This document shows, piece after piece, positions 1 through 12,523 of a stretch of 64,000 bases of DNA. The notes beneath the pieces are model-generated. The model saw only the letters and a program-made list of their open reading frames with translations, was not told where the DNA came from and ran no database searches. The DNA is from Diplolepis rosae (Eukaryota > Arthropoda > Insecta > Hymenoptera > Diplolepididae): NCBI GenBank assembly GCA_030998225.1, contig JAPYXD010000698.1, positions 971,001-1,035,000 of the forward strand, given 5' to 3'. Both the position numbers and the translations under genes were made by a program. The first letter of the stretch is position 1. Every line of letters begins with the position of its first letter.

Positions 1-3000
1 TCCAACAATAAGATCCTTGTCCTTTGATTGTTTATCAGCTTTCTTGGTCTTAGCATAACTGTGTGCTAGAAACAGATGTAATAAAATCTTACAGATTTCT
101 GAGCCCAATGTAAACTTTTGATTCTTGTTTTGCGATTTTGTTGCGTCAATCGTTATTTTCGAATCTTCTTTCTCATTCGATTTCCTGTTGTGAATATTAG
201 AATTTCTTATTGAAAGTTTATTGACGTTCGATAAAACTTCTCTGAGCGTAAATTCCTTATTTTCGTCAGAAATAAACTTTAAACTCGTGTCTAGTACGAA
301 TTTAAGAGAAACGCCTTTTCCTGCGTCCTTTTGCAACTCCTGAGAAAGCAAAAACGCGAAATATCCTATTGCACTCATTTGTAAATCAGAAGCAGAATTC
401 ATCATAGCTTCATAAATTGCATTTATAACCATTTCTGGACTGCTCAGTTCTAATGCCGTTTGTATATGTTCGAAATGCTGATTTTCTGTTTGAGAAAGCA
501 CTGCGAGAAAATTGTAGACTTCAATCCAAAGTCGATTGCGAAGATAAGTCAATCTGGGACTTGCAGTGCCTAGAAAAAGCAATAAATATTTTTTATCCAA
601 TTACTGGCATTACGTCAAGAGTTATATTTTAGAAATAATTAAAAATTTCACATACAATAAAGTTTTTTGTTAAGAAAGCTGAACAGTAGATAGATCGAAT
701 CAGATGAAAATGAAGCGACTGACGCAAATTCGTTACTATGAGTGATGCAGTTCGTTAAAACACTACAAATACTTGTATACATTTCCAGAATATCGCAATA
801 GATTTCCAAACTTCTTTTGCATTCAATATTTTTGGGAATGTCGTTAAAACAGCTGGAAATCCCCCAAAATCGTGAAAAAGTGGATCAAGAATTTATTAAT
901 AAATTTTCAAGTTATTACCAATTTTCATCTTACCTCAAGAAATACTTATCTAAAGAATGTTCATAAATTTGTCGAACAACTTCGTGTTCTCCTACGATAA
1001 TAAGGTTATTTAATAGATTACAGATAGACGAAATCAGAGATGGAGTGGCTACAAACTGGAGGTAATTGTCTTCTTCTATAGTTTCCGAGTCTTTTAAAGA
1101 AACTAAACAAAAATAATAGAGCAAATAGATTTTATTAAGTGAATGATAAAAGTAAAACACTAATTTTATCAAGAAAATAATTTTTTAGCACTTACGAAGT
1201 TGCAGATCTTCAGGGCAGTTATAGAGATACGAAATGGCACGTGGCAATAAAGATATACAACCTGAAGTTGAACTTTCTGACTGAGTTTTCAAGCTTTCAC
1301 TCTGATGTGAATTTTGTTCTGTGTAATCTAATGTAGCTTGCATATAACAATTCGAAAGAAGAGCGCTGATTTCGTAGTAAATATTGCTCTGCTCAATGTA
1401 GATGATTATTGCATTTGGTTTTAGAGAATCGACCTAAAGCATAAAGAATTAATAATGAAATATGTATAAAATACAAAAATTTTAAAGACTCGTTTTAATA
1501 TTAAAATTACAATGAAAATTTTATAGTGATATCAAATGATAACTAATATACTCACATATTGAAAAGTTGACAAATTACAGTTTTTTATCAAGTTACTCAA
1601 TGCAATGCATGCTTCCTCTTTAACAATGCAACACTCTTTTTGATTCATTATGCAACAAATCAAGGTATGGCATAAATCACTTGGAGCAAGTGCAATGGCA
1701 TTCAAGAGCTGTAAAGCTGTATGCATCCCACTGATTAAGCCAGCTAATAATTGTAAAGCTGATGCACGAACTAAGGGATCTCTATTTTTCCAAAGAGTTG
1801 GCAACCAGCTCAAAGACCTCCCTTCTTCGTACCAGAAGGTAGTCCAAGCCTACAGAAAAAATACATTTCTATTTCTATTACTATATTTTATTATTTATTT
1901 ATTTAGAACGAATGTTTAATGATAGAACGAACATGATCAAATATAAGCAATTAAATTGATAGACAGTTTAAACCAACATTTCAAAAATCTGATTTTAAAA
2001 AAGCGAACTTTTCCAAAATTTTCAGACATAGTGACAAGCCTGTTCAAAAATATATCGACTATAATTAAAATACTCACGATTTTACTCAGATTAATTTGCA
2101 TATGATGTAGCAAGTGATTCAAGCATATTATGGAGTTCCTTGTGATCGACAATCCCATAAAACTGACAGTGCCAGCTCCGTGAAAGGAGATAATAAGCTC
2201 AATTAAAGCATTTCCAAGATTCATTAGCACTTTCTTATGGCTGTGCCATTCACACTTGCCAATTAAATAAGTTAAACAAGTCAGTAACCAATCAAGATAA
2301 GCTGTAATAAAAACGATAATATAAAATTCTACTTAGTACAACAATGGTGCAAATAAATATTATCAGAAAGTGATTAGAATAATGAATGTTGATCAATTCA
2401 ATTTCATTATTCAATTAATTAATTACCCAAGTTATAAAAGTGTTGCTGATCGCCAAAGCATAAGTTAGAAACCACAAGCTCAATGAAATTAATCCAAGTA
2501 TCCTTCGATTCCTCGCCATCAGTCTCGTATTCTTCAGCCGCCGAACACGATCTCGCTAATCTTAGAATTGACTGATGTACATCTTGATTGTTAGTGTCTA
2601 AACTACAGAGCAAATCCGATAATGACTTTGTCATGTTCTTCATTATTTTACAGAGCCACGCAATTTTTCCTGAACAACAACATAAACGTCGAATTTTATT
2701 ACTTGGACTTTAAATATAAATTGAGTTTAGCTCTCCATTTGCTCTCAAGACTCAATATTATTTAAACTTTAAGATTTACCACTTTTTATTTGATTGACAT
2801 AAATGTAGAGAAAATTCAAGACGTCAACAAAGAGATTGCAATCTTCTTTGCTAGTTGGATGAGAAAGTAAAAAGCGCTCGAATGATTGAGCCCAAGGCAA
2901 ATCACTAATGTCATCTAAATCCTCATACTTGAGCATGCTATAGAATTTCATGTACCTAAAAATTGTATTCAAATTAATGATAAAGTTAAACTTAAGATGA

Positions 3001-6000
3001 AGAAACAAATGAAATCTTTACATTGTTAAGTAATCCAGAGCACAAGAAACCTCATCATGGGTCGTGGAATTCTGGATATTACATAGCTGTTGTTGGGAAT
3101 AGTAATACGGATAGCTGAACTGAAGGCAAGCAAATTCAGACTCTCGTATCTTCAACTTCTCTGAAATTTCTGAATCATTTACTTCTGCCCATGACTTCCA
3201 TAACGTTTTCATCCCACCATTCCATTCCCAAGCCCAGAACTGTCTAACGAATGTGATCGCCAAATTATTTCTGCCATGAAGAACTAAAACACGTTTTATA
3301 AATGTCGAGTTACACTAAAAAACTTTAACTTGATGTATATTATGATGATTTATTTACTGGATACGTCAGATCTTCTGTGAATGCTTGTTTTCCAATGACT
3401 TTTGCATATAAACGGAAGTCTCATATGCGTTACCACCAAGTGTGGCAGAGAAATATTAAAAGGATTGTTTTTGTCTACGTATTTCTCTCCCAATTTCATT
3501 ATGTATTCATTGTAGAGAAGAAGACATAAAAACTGAGATGCATCAACCTTAACGCTTTCATTATTGGGAAAAAGGAATAAACCTAAAAAGAATAATTATG
3601 GAAATAATTCACATATAAAGTACAAAAAATACATAAAATGTGTGATATTCAAAAAATAAACTTACTTCTAAGGACATTGAAGAAAATGTCGATTCGAGTG
3701 GAGAGCTCACATCGAACTGAAGATTCTGTTAAACACAGCAGCCTCAATATTGTCAATATCGGTATTACAGAGTCTGGATAGTTAAAATAATCTTTTTCTA
3801 CCTGAAAAAAAAAATTATTTCTTCACGTGAGAATTAAATAAAATTTTAATACAGAATATTTAGTTATTAAAATTTAATCATCGGCTAAGAAGCAACCTAA
3901 TATCAATAATATTTTTTGAGTTAATTATTATTGATATTTATTCAATTACCAAGGCACTATTAAATATATCCAATACTATCGATAACCCATTTTCAGCAAT
4001 AAAAAGTTTATGCAAAGAAACATCTGTTAGCATTACACTGACTTGAACCAGAGCCGATTTTCTGATTTTGGGCTCGATACTAGAAGTTTTCAACATTTCC
4101 ATCACGGGCAACAAACTGCTTCTCTATAATGGAATACAATTTGATATGTAATAAACAAATAAATACTATATATAGTAATAAATAACTCATATATATGTGT
4201 ATATATATTGAATTTTATAATATATTATTATTAAATATAAATTTTGTTACTTGATAATTGCCGTCAGGTCGTTTGAAAGATGCTTGACGCTCAAATATAA
4301 AGAGAGAACTGAGTGGTAGTCCATGTAATGAAGATAATCTTGGCAATTTCTGGGCCGAGTCTTTTTCTTTACCTAAGAGCCAAATTAATCGACAAACTGC
4401 TTCCTCTCTTATATCGAGTTCGGAAGCAAACAGAAACCTTAAATTACCTTTTAAAACCTACATTGGAAAAATTTCAATTATTAAAGTAATTGAATTATTA
4501 AATTGGATATAATGAGTGTTGTGTGTGTGTGTGTGTGTGTGTACAAATTTATAAATTCTTTAAAATTTAAAATTTTCAGTTTACCTCTATATATGGGAGT
4601 TGAATATTATTTGAAACATCGGGATCTAGCATCTTCGTGACTGATTGCCCTAGAGGCGTGTCATTACAAGAAAAGCATTGTAATAGAGGTAAGACTGGAA
4701 TTAAAGATTCCAAAAATTTCGTCCAACCCGCTTCACCCATATGAATTTTGCCTTTCAACAAATAAATTAACATTTCTTCCGCCATATTTTTAATCTAAAA
4801 AAGTTTCAAACGGTATAGTGCATATATTCGAGATCCCTTTTTATCTTTTTATATTTTTTTATAAATATTATGAACCTTGACATTCTCGTGAGCTACACCA
4901 TGACAAATTATTTCAGTCATGATCATCGGATCAAATAAAAACGACACATTTTCCCAATATCGTTTGCCTCTTGTATGCTCAACTCCCAGAACTGAGACCA
5001 CAATAGAATGACACTCATGATACATGGCACTTTGAATATCCAAATCGCCATACGCAAGTAAACTAGCCGTCAATTTTGTAGCAGTTTTGAGGTCCTCTAA
5101 ACTTAATTTATACCTGCAAATAATTTTTATTTAATTAATATACTATAAAAAAATATTCTACTGAGAAAAAGTTTATTTGAAACAATCCAACAGTTTGTAC
5201 TATAATTTTCTAATATGCTTACTCTGGCAAATATTTCAAGAAAGTAACAACGTTTTTGACAAGTTTCATGTTCTTATGATATGAGAGACTCAATTTTGAA
5301 GCGTAAATCCTTTTTAATGTTTCTGCATGCCCGTCTTCAGGTGATTTTTTGATTAATTGTACCGCAGCTTTCATTGATTTCACAATCGTACGCGTTTCAT
5401 CTAACAGCTTAATGTATTCAATTTCCTCTGTTCCGCGAAATTGCTGTAAAATAATTTATAGAAATTAATTTGATTTCAATCAAAATGCTTAAATTGAAAT
5501 AAAACAAATTACTTAGTACATATTTGAATGAAAAGTCATACTCTCGCATAATCTTGTAACAAACTGTGTAAAGAAGGATACATTAAATAAATCGATGCAT
5601 CCATGCAAGCCATACAAATTGTAAGTTTCAAATGCTTTGGTATAACTGCGTCTGCTAATTCTAATGGTACGATGTTACTCAACAGTTTTGTAATTATAAT
5701 GATAAGATGTAGATAATTTATTCTACAATGATCTACGTTACTATAGCTTCCAAAGTAATCAGAAACTTCACTCAACAAGTTTAAAAGTTCTTTGAGTTCC
5801 TCTTGTAATTTTCGAGCAACACCGTCATTACAAAGCCAGATATTAGGCATAACGCTCAGCGTTAATAATTGAACGAGCTCGTAGCTCAAGTCGGTAATAT
5901 GCTTGTTAATTCTCAGAGGTAATTTTGGATCGTCAGAAACACTTAGCAATGAAATAACCCTTAAAAGAGATTCGATACAGTACGTGGGAATTAACATTTG

Positions 6001-8319
6001 CTGCAACTGTAACACTGATTCGTCTATATTGTCCATTACGCTGTGACTTCTATCACTCGTTCCCTAAAAGAATTAATTTTTAAATTATTTATTGGACTTG
6101 CAGAATTTGGAATATCATAACAAGTTTATGAAAAAGTAAGAACTGACTGCTGATTGATAAACATGATAATTTGCTTCTAATAAACCTCCATCGGGACTGT
6201 CTCTATCTTCCGAGGAAGCGTAATTATTGCTTTCAAAATTTCTCGATAATTCCTGTTAAAAATTAGATTGTTTAGTTAAAATTATTACTTATGTAAAATA
6301 TTCAATTATTTGATGTAAAAACTATTTAAATTAATTTTAAAAATGGAAGTATTAATCAAATTTTACCTTTTGCTTCTTATTTGCAACACAGGGATCACAA
6401 TAATAATATATCTTAAACCTGAGCGATCGTGTTAATTTATATAAGGCTTTTAACACCATTAATACCACGTCTGTAGAGTTGACATCAGACTCATTGTCGT
6501 TGGAATTAAGTAAAGCATGTAATACCTATAAAAATAAAATCTTGAATATTTTGACGAATAGTAAAATATTCATCTCATAAATTGTAATGTTTACCAAGAC
6601 TATAGAAGGTCTCTGGAGAAAAACTTCAGCAGGGAAATCTTGCAACATGACATTAGTTATAAACTGGCAAGTATGTAAAAGAAGATTGGTTTCCAAAGTA
6701 TTGTTAAGGGTTTCTTCAACTGCAGACAAAACTCCTCTGTCTGATGGAACTAATGGCTGCCAGGGCATCACTAACCATTTTATACCTCCTTCCGTTCTTT
6801 TTGAAACTACAGTTCCACTTCCACATTGCAAACTTAGATCGAAAGGAACAGAACTAAAAGAGTTTTAAACAAATGAATAAATATCCTTAAATTTTATTGT
6901 ACAAAAAATGAAACTCAAGCGTTTAAATAACGTTATAGTCTTACTTATCTAATGGTGACGAAAGCGTAAAAACATTATGCTGATGAGTCTGCGTTTTGAT
7001 GTCATGATTTTGATTTTGGAAATCATAGCTATTTTTTATGTAATTACTATGATACTCATTTGAAGTAACTGAAGCCTGGTTAATAAATACCGATTAATAA
7101 AGTCAATAGGAAATAAATAAAGTGTAGGATATTGACTCTTTACTGTAAACAAAAATTAATGCACTATTGTCTGGTGAATTCTCATTACTGGTCTATAAAA
7201 TTACTACGTCCGAGATTGGAAAGATGTCTATCCACGTTAAACGACACAAATTTACAAGTGACCGATCACAAAAGTTTTGTATGCTTATTTGATAGTATAA
7301 GCGGAATTTTCATCTATCATAAGCGTGGGTCATAGAATTAATTCAAATTTTACTTCAGAACTCTTATGTTTTTGTATGTACTGTTATTACTCTTTTCTCG
7401 AGTCATTTTCTTTTAAAGAAAGTATCAGTTATCTGCAAAATTGTATTTTTTTTTCTTGTTTTAAAACCATATTATAAAAACTAGAAAATTTATGACTGAA
7501 AAAAAAGGTTTCTAAAAATAAACAATTGCAAAAATGTAATTCTTTTCTCCTAATATAGTTTTTCTTATAAGCGACTTATGAATTCACCTCGTCGAAAGAT
7601 GACAGATTTCTTTTCAATGCCAAACATAGTAAAATAATGCTGACTCTTCTAAAGTGCAAATTGTAAGAAAATATTGTTGAAAAAATTCAATAAAGACCTT
7701 AATAAAACATACTTCAGAATCTTCTGCAAGATATTCATTCTGATTTAAAAGAGCTTCTTCTATCTGATTCAATTTATTATGACATTTGCTTTCAATTTTC
7801 TTTCGCAGCACAAGAAGTTCATTTTGAAACTTCAGTTTCCCAAATACATTCAAATAACTGTTGCCCTTACTCTGCAAAAGCATAAATAATTTTAAATTCG
7901 GAAAATCACATGTTCAAATATAAATTTAATTGAAAATACCTTTATCAAATGAAGCAATAAGTCTAATACTTTTTCTGGGCTAGGTATAACTTCAAAAGAA
8001 AACCAATTAAAAAGTTTCGTGAGCAGTTCCTTCTTGACAGCATCGCAGTCGCAGCCAAAGCCAAGATTAAACTTTGAAATAATATTATCCAGAGCTCTTA
8101 ACCTAATTTCTTCTAATGTATGACCTTAACAAACATAAATTAAAGTTTAATCTGAATGATACATCTATAATTAAAGAATTAAAGTAGATAAAAAACTAAG
8201 TTGAAGGATATGTTTAAGTAATTAGTGTTGTTAAAACAAAAATATTTTAGGCATTTTTAAAATTGATACATACCTAATTTTTTTACATGAACAAGTGTTA
8301 TTGTATTATAATTGGTCAT
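1..8319 (-). CDS. RTTN: Rotatin homolog, 5' part of a multi-exon gene (3' end beyond the left edge)
   Basis: Rotatin is a large armadillo-like scaffold needed for centriole elongation, basal bodies and ciliary function; ana3 is the Drosophila member. The start ATG at 8319-8317 opens MTNYNTITLVHVKKLG, which splices into GHTLEEIRLRALDNIISK, the typical rotatin N-terminus. Exons read from the sequence: 8319-8274, 8124-7940, 7871-7713, 7648-7588, about 7308-7208, 7075-6945, 6853-6595, 6525-6367, 6252-6148, 6063-5542, 5443-5223, 5113-4876, 4794-4585, 4457-4251, 4123-3950, 3801-3666, 3582-3358, 3283-3022, 2955-2780, 2669-2427, 2301-2078, 1849-1556, 1433-1196, 1102-934, 852-656, 569-1 (open at the edge). 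Every junction keeps phase except exon 4 to 5. Recognisable family blocks are KWLVMPWQPLVPSDRGVLSA and FPAEVFLQRPSIVL (exon 7), DPLVRASALQLLAGLISG (exon 22) and SPRLTYLRNRLWIEVYNFLA (exon 26). About 1,850 residues lie in the window; human rotatin has about 2,200, so the last exons should lie to the left. No transmembrane segment is seen, and helical leucine-rich stretches fit ARM repeats. Confidence 0.9.
4524..4542. repeat. (GT)n microsatellite in a rotatin intron
   Basis: A run of about nine GT dinucleotides lies between exons 13 and 14. It is a simple repeat with no other signal. Confidence 0.9.
7208..7308 (-). CDS. RTTN: Probable rotatin exon 5, 5' boundary unresolved
   Basis: An open stretch reads ISIQNFCDRSLVNLCRLTW then IDIFPISD and ends in front of a GTAGTA donor at 7207. 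That donor leaves phase 0, exactly what exon 6 (start 7075, ASVTSNE) needs. The upstream side is unclear. The only in-frame acceptor seen (AG at 7285-7284) needs a phase-2 partner, whereas exon 4 leaves phase 1 at 7588. A missed micro-exon, a different exon-4 end or a one-base sequence error would each explain it. Confidence 0.55.
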
Positions 8320-8443
8320 TTTGAGAGTTATTTAAATAATAAATTGTGTCATTATTTGAGGTTACGGCTTTGAACTGTGAAAGCAGCCCCCTGCTACTTT
8401 GTAAGTTTGTATATGTTCACTGATGTTCACAAGCAGTCAAGAA

Positions 8444-8959
8444 GTCAGTGATCCCAGATCTGAAACCGACGCAGTGTCTCACACTCTCAGCCTGCCAGTC
8501 GGTGTGAATCGGGTAGGGAGCGAAGACGGGGTACGTTGCCATTTTTCTTTCCGCGTCACTCTTGCATGCGATTTAAAATCTTATAGATGTTTATTTCAGG
8601 GAAAAATTGATTAAAATATCGAAAAAAGAAGTATTATTTCCATAACTACATATTCTGTAAATTTGAAATTGTCGTCTGCTTCGCGCCTCTTTTGAACAGA
8701 GTCGAGAAAAACACATTTCTCAATTTCGACTCGATAAACGACAGCCTGAAATCTAAAACTTGGAACAGTTGAAAACGCATGCATTGTAACGAAGAAGCGA
8801 GGAAAATAAGGGAAAATGGGACGAGTCGTTCTCGCATGCAAGAGTGACGCGGAATGAAAAATGGCAACGTACCCCGTCTTCGCTCCCTACCCGATTTACA
8901 CCGACAGGCAGGCTGAGAGTGTGAGACACTGCGTCGGTTTCAGATCTGGGATCACTGAG
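8444..8959. repeat. 127-bp inverted repeat upstream of rotatin
   Basis: Left arm 8444-8570 and right arm 8833-8959 are near-perfect reverse complements separated by a 262-bp spacer. The arms are much GC-richer than the surroundings. Arm landmarks are CAGTGATCCCAGATCTG at the outer end and CTTGCATGCG at the inner end. The left arm starts about 125 bp upstream of the rotatin ATG, so it may overlap the promoter or 5' UTR. No target duplication is obvious and no transposase is present. It could be a foldback MITE or a locally duplicated and inverted promoter segment. Confidence 0.85.
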
Positions 8960-9046
8960 CCAAGTCAAGCACTGACAATTCACTTAGCGCGCAGTCGCAG
9001 TCTCACATCAAGTGGTATAGGCCACGGTCGTATAGACAGGTCTGGC

Positions 9047-9743
9047 TTCTGGCTAGAGTTCTAAAGAGTTTATGTGACCGAGAATATGTCTGGGAGCACG
9101 GGAATATGACTGAGAATTTCTCTGATGAATGTGCTCTTCGAGAATCTATGAAAATTTAAAAATATTTTTCCGTAACGGTTCAAGCTTTCAATTGTTTTTG
9201 ATAAATGCTTTGTTCTGGAAGTTCGTGTAACGTGCGCAATAAAAATGGGGAAAAAAAGAATATAGTTTGGAATTTTTTTTTTTAAATTATTGATAAACAA
9301 AATAAAGCTTCTTTCAAGTGCAAATACTGTGATCAGGTGTACAGAAAGCATGCCACTCGACAAGTAGAGCACTTAAAAAAGTGCATAAACTGTCCCGAAA
9401 CTGCCAAACAATTATTTAAATCAAAGCTTAATTTATGCGCAGAAAACTTGAATTACTTGTTCTTTATGTTTGAATTTAATAAAATGGCTATAAAAAAATT
9501 TTGATATTGAATTCCGATAAAACTTGACATTTTTCGTAGTTTTATTTTTATAAAACCTTCACTATTGCAATTCATAGTGTTTGGAAATAAATTTACAATA
9601 TTATAAGGTTTAATGATAAAGAAAATATTGGTGAAGGTAAAATTCTCTTAAATTCTCTGTAAATTCTCAAGTTGACTTAAAATGACGGTCACAGTCACGA
9701 GAACGTGACCGGATTTTAAATGTCCGAGAAATTTAGAACTCTA
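9047..9743. mobile_element. hAT-like element nested in the left TIR of the outer element
   Basis: This insertion splits the outer element's TIR. It is bounded by TAGAGTTCTAAA (9054 on) and TTTAGAACTCTA (to 9743), a hAT-style inverted end. GGTCTGGC occurs exactly at 9039-9046 and 9744-9751 as an 8-bp target duplication; seven extra bases (TTCTGGC) sit between the left copy and the TIR. It encodes a BED-finger remnant (see 9301-9503). Confidence 0.8.
9301..9503 (+). pseudogene. Remnant BED-type zinc finger of a hAT transposase
   Basis: The plus-strand frame reads FKCKYCDQVYRKHATRQVEH followed by LKKCINCPETAKQLF, and ends at a stop near 9503. The C-x2-C and later H-x4-5-C spacing is that of a BED zinc finger, the DNA-binding domain at the N-terminus of hAT transposases. 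No RNase-H-like catalytic part follows, so this is a truncated transposase relic. It supports the hAT assignment of the element that contains it. Confidence 0.75.
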
Positions 9744-10688
9744 GGTCTGGCATCTCCCGTGGTGGGGGATGTTCCCTTATTGAAGTCAGAATGTTTCATA
9801 TTTTTGCCACGGATAGCGCTGGTATCGAGTAGTGGACCGATGACCGCACCGTAACATGTATGTATATAGATATACCCAGAACGTAGTCAGCTGTGAAAGC
9901 TGCCTGTAAACCAACCCCCTGCATCTTAGCCAGAATGCACGTAATCCGCGAAACGAAAATGTCACAAGAATTGACCGTGACCGCTAGGGGCGCTGATTGT
10001 TCATGAGGCCTGAATTCATTTTAATGCATGGGAAAAATGCATAAAAATTAAATTTTTGGCGATAAAAACTACTTGATCATATTTTTTTTTACAACACATT
10101 AAACTAGAAAGTTTTAAATATTATTTAAAGCAATTTTTACTGATATAAAGGGTAATATGCTTGAAATTTGGGCGAAAATTGTCTTTGTAATTCTGGCTGG
10201 AAATTGAAATCAAAGTTCTGTTATCTTCGTTTTAACATTAATATTTACATTGTGATTATTAAATAAAAATACAATATTTATTTATATTATCAATATTATT
10301 GATATTATATCAGACTTACTTATTATAATAGAAAAATTGGCTATTGAAATTCCATCAAATAGAATTATAATACGGGTATTAATTATATCATCTTGATTTT
10401 GTTAGAAAAATTAGATTTTATTATAGGACATTTTGTATTTTATATTTTAAACCTTCTCAGTAATTGAAAAAATTACATTTTTATGAACAAAACTTTCACA
10501 TAAGGAATGAACGTACATTTGAAAAAGTAACAAATATAAAGAATTTATAAAATTCCTTTATAAGTATTTGAAAACACTAAGAACAAAGATGTTTGTAATA
10601 AATAATAATCAACATAATATACTATATTTCATAATAATATAATCGATATTTAGATCTCATATGCACATAATTTATTATGTGTATTTTA

Positions 10689-11414
10689 TCTATAATTAGG
10701 GATGGGCGATCTCGATTCGATTCTACGGAGATCGATCTTTTTTACTCGATTAATCGGTTGGATTGATATTTTTTTTCGATCTTTACGAACGATTCTCCTT
10801 TCTTTTTTTCCTGTTTCCTATTTCTATGAACTGTTCCTATGAACTGTTTTTTAGTTTAAAAGTGAGATCAAGGGGTCGACCACGAGAATATCCTTAATGT
10901 GATATACAAAGTATATTAATATTATAAACTTTATAATAATACTTCATATTTATGCCAGAAATTTTATCATAAATAATACTTTAAGTGATATGCAAAGTTC
11001 AAAGTATATTAATATTATAAACTTTATAGTAATACTTCATATTTATGTCAGAAACTTTATCACTAATAATACGCATTGCTTTAGAAATTGTGCAATTTAA
11101 AAAAATAAAAAACGTTCCTGATTCGCAAATATAGTGTGTTTTTTAAGCCTAATTTCCTTTTTTATTGATATAAACACTTTTTTATTTTGATAATTTAAAT
11201 TCACAAAATATGCAAGTAACAATTATATCTCCAATTGTTATAAAACATTTTAAAAAAGGTTATTTTACAGAAATTTATCATTTTCAGAAAAAGGTATCGA
11301 TTTTTGAAGATCGATTCAAAAATCGATCTTTTTAACCGATTAATCGATCAAATTGAATCAATAATTTCAGAATCAATTCTTTTTTTTTGAAGATCGCCCA
11401 TCCCTATCTATAAT
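10689..11414. mobile_element. hAT MITE nested in the outer element (710 bp, exact TSD)
   Basis: The ends TAGGGATGGGCGATCT (from 10697) and AGATCGCCCATCCCTA (to 11406) are inverted and flanked by the exact 8-bp duplication TCTATAAT at 10689-10696 and 11407-11414. The interior is rich in GATCGAT/AATCGAT motifs near both ends. A direct duplication with a period of 93 bp lies at about 10911-11090. There is no coding capacity. Confidence 0.92.
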
Positions 11415-12091
11415 ACCTTAAGTTCAGTCAGTCAGCTTTGTTGATTTTTTTATTCAAAGCGTTTTAAATTTAGTATAGATTAAATTTTAATAAGTTAAAG
11501 GCGCTCATGATAAATAAACCACAAAACAATGCACTTTTTCAGAGCATTACGTTTAGCCTGTTTTGCAACCCACAGCAACAAATTTCCGCATTTTCACTTA
11601 AATTTTTATATCACCGACTGTTAAAACCATTCCAATTTACCTAAAAAGCACACAAAAGCACTTCAGACATCAATTTTTCACAAAAAACGTTACATTTCAA
11701 TGCTCTATAATGCTAATCTGTATAAGGTCGGCCTCATGAACAGCCAGCGTCACGGTGGCCAACGGTCAACATCTGTGACATTTTCAACTCCAGAGATTCC
11801 GGGGGCTGCTGTAAACCACGGGTATTCCTTCAACTACTAGATTGCAGCGCTGCCCAAGCGATTACTTTCGAAACTACTACTCGTCACGATAAGGGAACAT
11901 CCCCCACCACGGGAGATGCCAGACCTGTCTATACGACCGTGGTATAGGCGTATAGGGTAATAGAGGATCAAGGCAACTGGATTTAACCAATGAAATAATT
12001 GCACGGACCCAAGGCATATATCTCATTGGTTGAATGCTGTTCCCCTATTCCTCTATTCTTTTCGACTTTTGGGACTGTGCTCTTAGACAGT

Positions 12092-12247
12092 CTAAAGGTG
12101 AAATCCGATGACAGCAGAAAACGCAAAGCAGAAAACGGACAGCCAATTACAGAAGATCTTTAGATTTCTTTCTTCTTAGAGCTGTTCTGTAATTGGCTGT
12201 TCGTTTTCTGCTTTGCCTTTTCTGCTGTCATCGGATTTCACCTTTAG
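12092..12247. mobile_element. Hairpin MITE, 156 bp
   Basis: It is almost fully palindromic. The arms begin CTAAAGGTGAAATCCGATGA and run about 60 bp on each side of a short loop. AGT flanks both sides (12089-12091 and 12248-12250), a possible 3-bp duplication. No ORF. Confidence 0.85.
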
Positions 12248-12274
12248 AGTACTAAAGAAGTTAACAGACGATCC

Positions 12275-12441
12275 TAAAGGAGGAATTACACCTCCGCATG
12301 CAAGTATTCTGCATGCAGGTTACCATGATAACATACAAGAGAGAAAGAGATCGACAATTTTCCTGTTTCTTTCCCACTAATGTGTTACCATGGTAATCTG
12401 CATGCATAATGCCTGCATAAAGAGGTGTAATTCCTCCTTTA
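12275..12441. mobile_element. Hairpin MITE, 167 bp, TA-flanked
   Basis: Terminal inverted repeats TAAAGGAGGAATTACACCTC at both ends have TA at each boundary, as in Tc1/mariner-type MITEs. An inner inverted repeat around GCATGCAGGTTACCAT strengthens the hairpin. Confidence 0.85.
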
Positions 12442-12523
12442 CCACTTTTTATTACGTGCTTTAAATTTTCAAATTGATATCGTTGATATATTAGATACAA
12501 AAAAAGTTATCTTACATGGTTCG

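Larger units (their letters stand above)
9015..11949. mobile_element. Outer non-autonomous DNA transposon with 8-bp target duplication, carrying two nested elements
   Basis: The termini CACGGTCGTATAGACAGG (from 9023) and its reverse complement (to 11941) are bounded by the exact 8-bp duplication GTATAGGC at 9015-9022 and 11942-11949. The inverted termini continue through a GATGTTCCCTTAT block (left 9751-9779, right from about 11887). Diverged sub-terminal similarity extends further in (for example around 9990-10015 versus 11727-11760), giving TIRs of about 250 bp or more. Eight-base duplications fit the hAT or P superfamilies. No transposase remains. Without the nested insertions the element is about 1.5 kb. 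Confidence 0.85.

Noticed and set aside
1650..1919. Plus-strand ORF opposite rotatin exon 22
   Set aside because: It is the mirror of a strongly conserved rotatin exon on the other strand.
7132..7335. Plus-strand ORF of 67 codons
   Set aside because: It is antisense to the probable rotatin exon 5 and has no family resemblance.
8611..8867. Minus-strand ORFs between the inverted-repeat arms upstream of rotatin
   Set aside because: They read partly into the repeat arms, have no family likeness and overlap each other in two frames.
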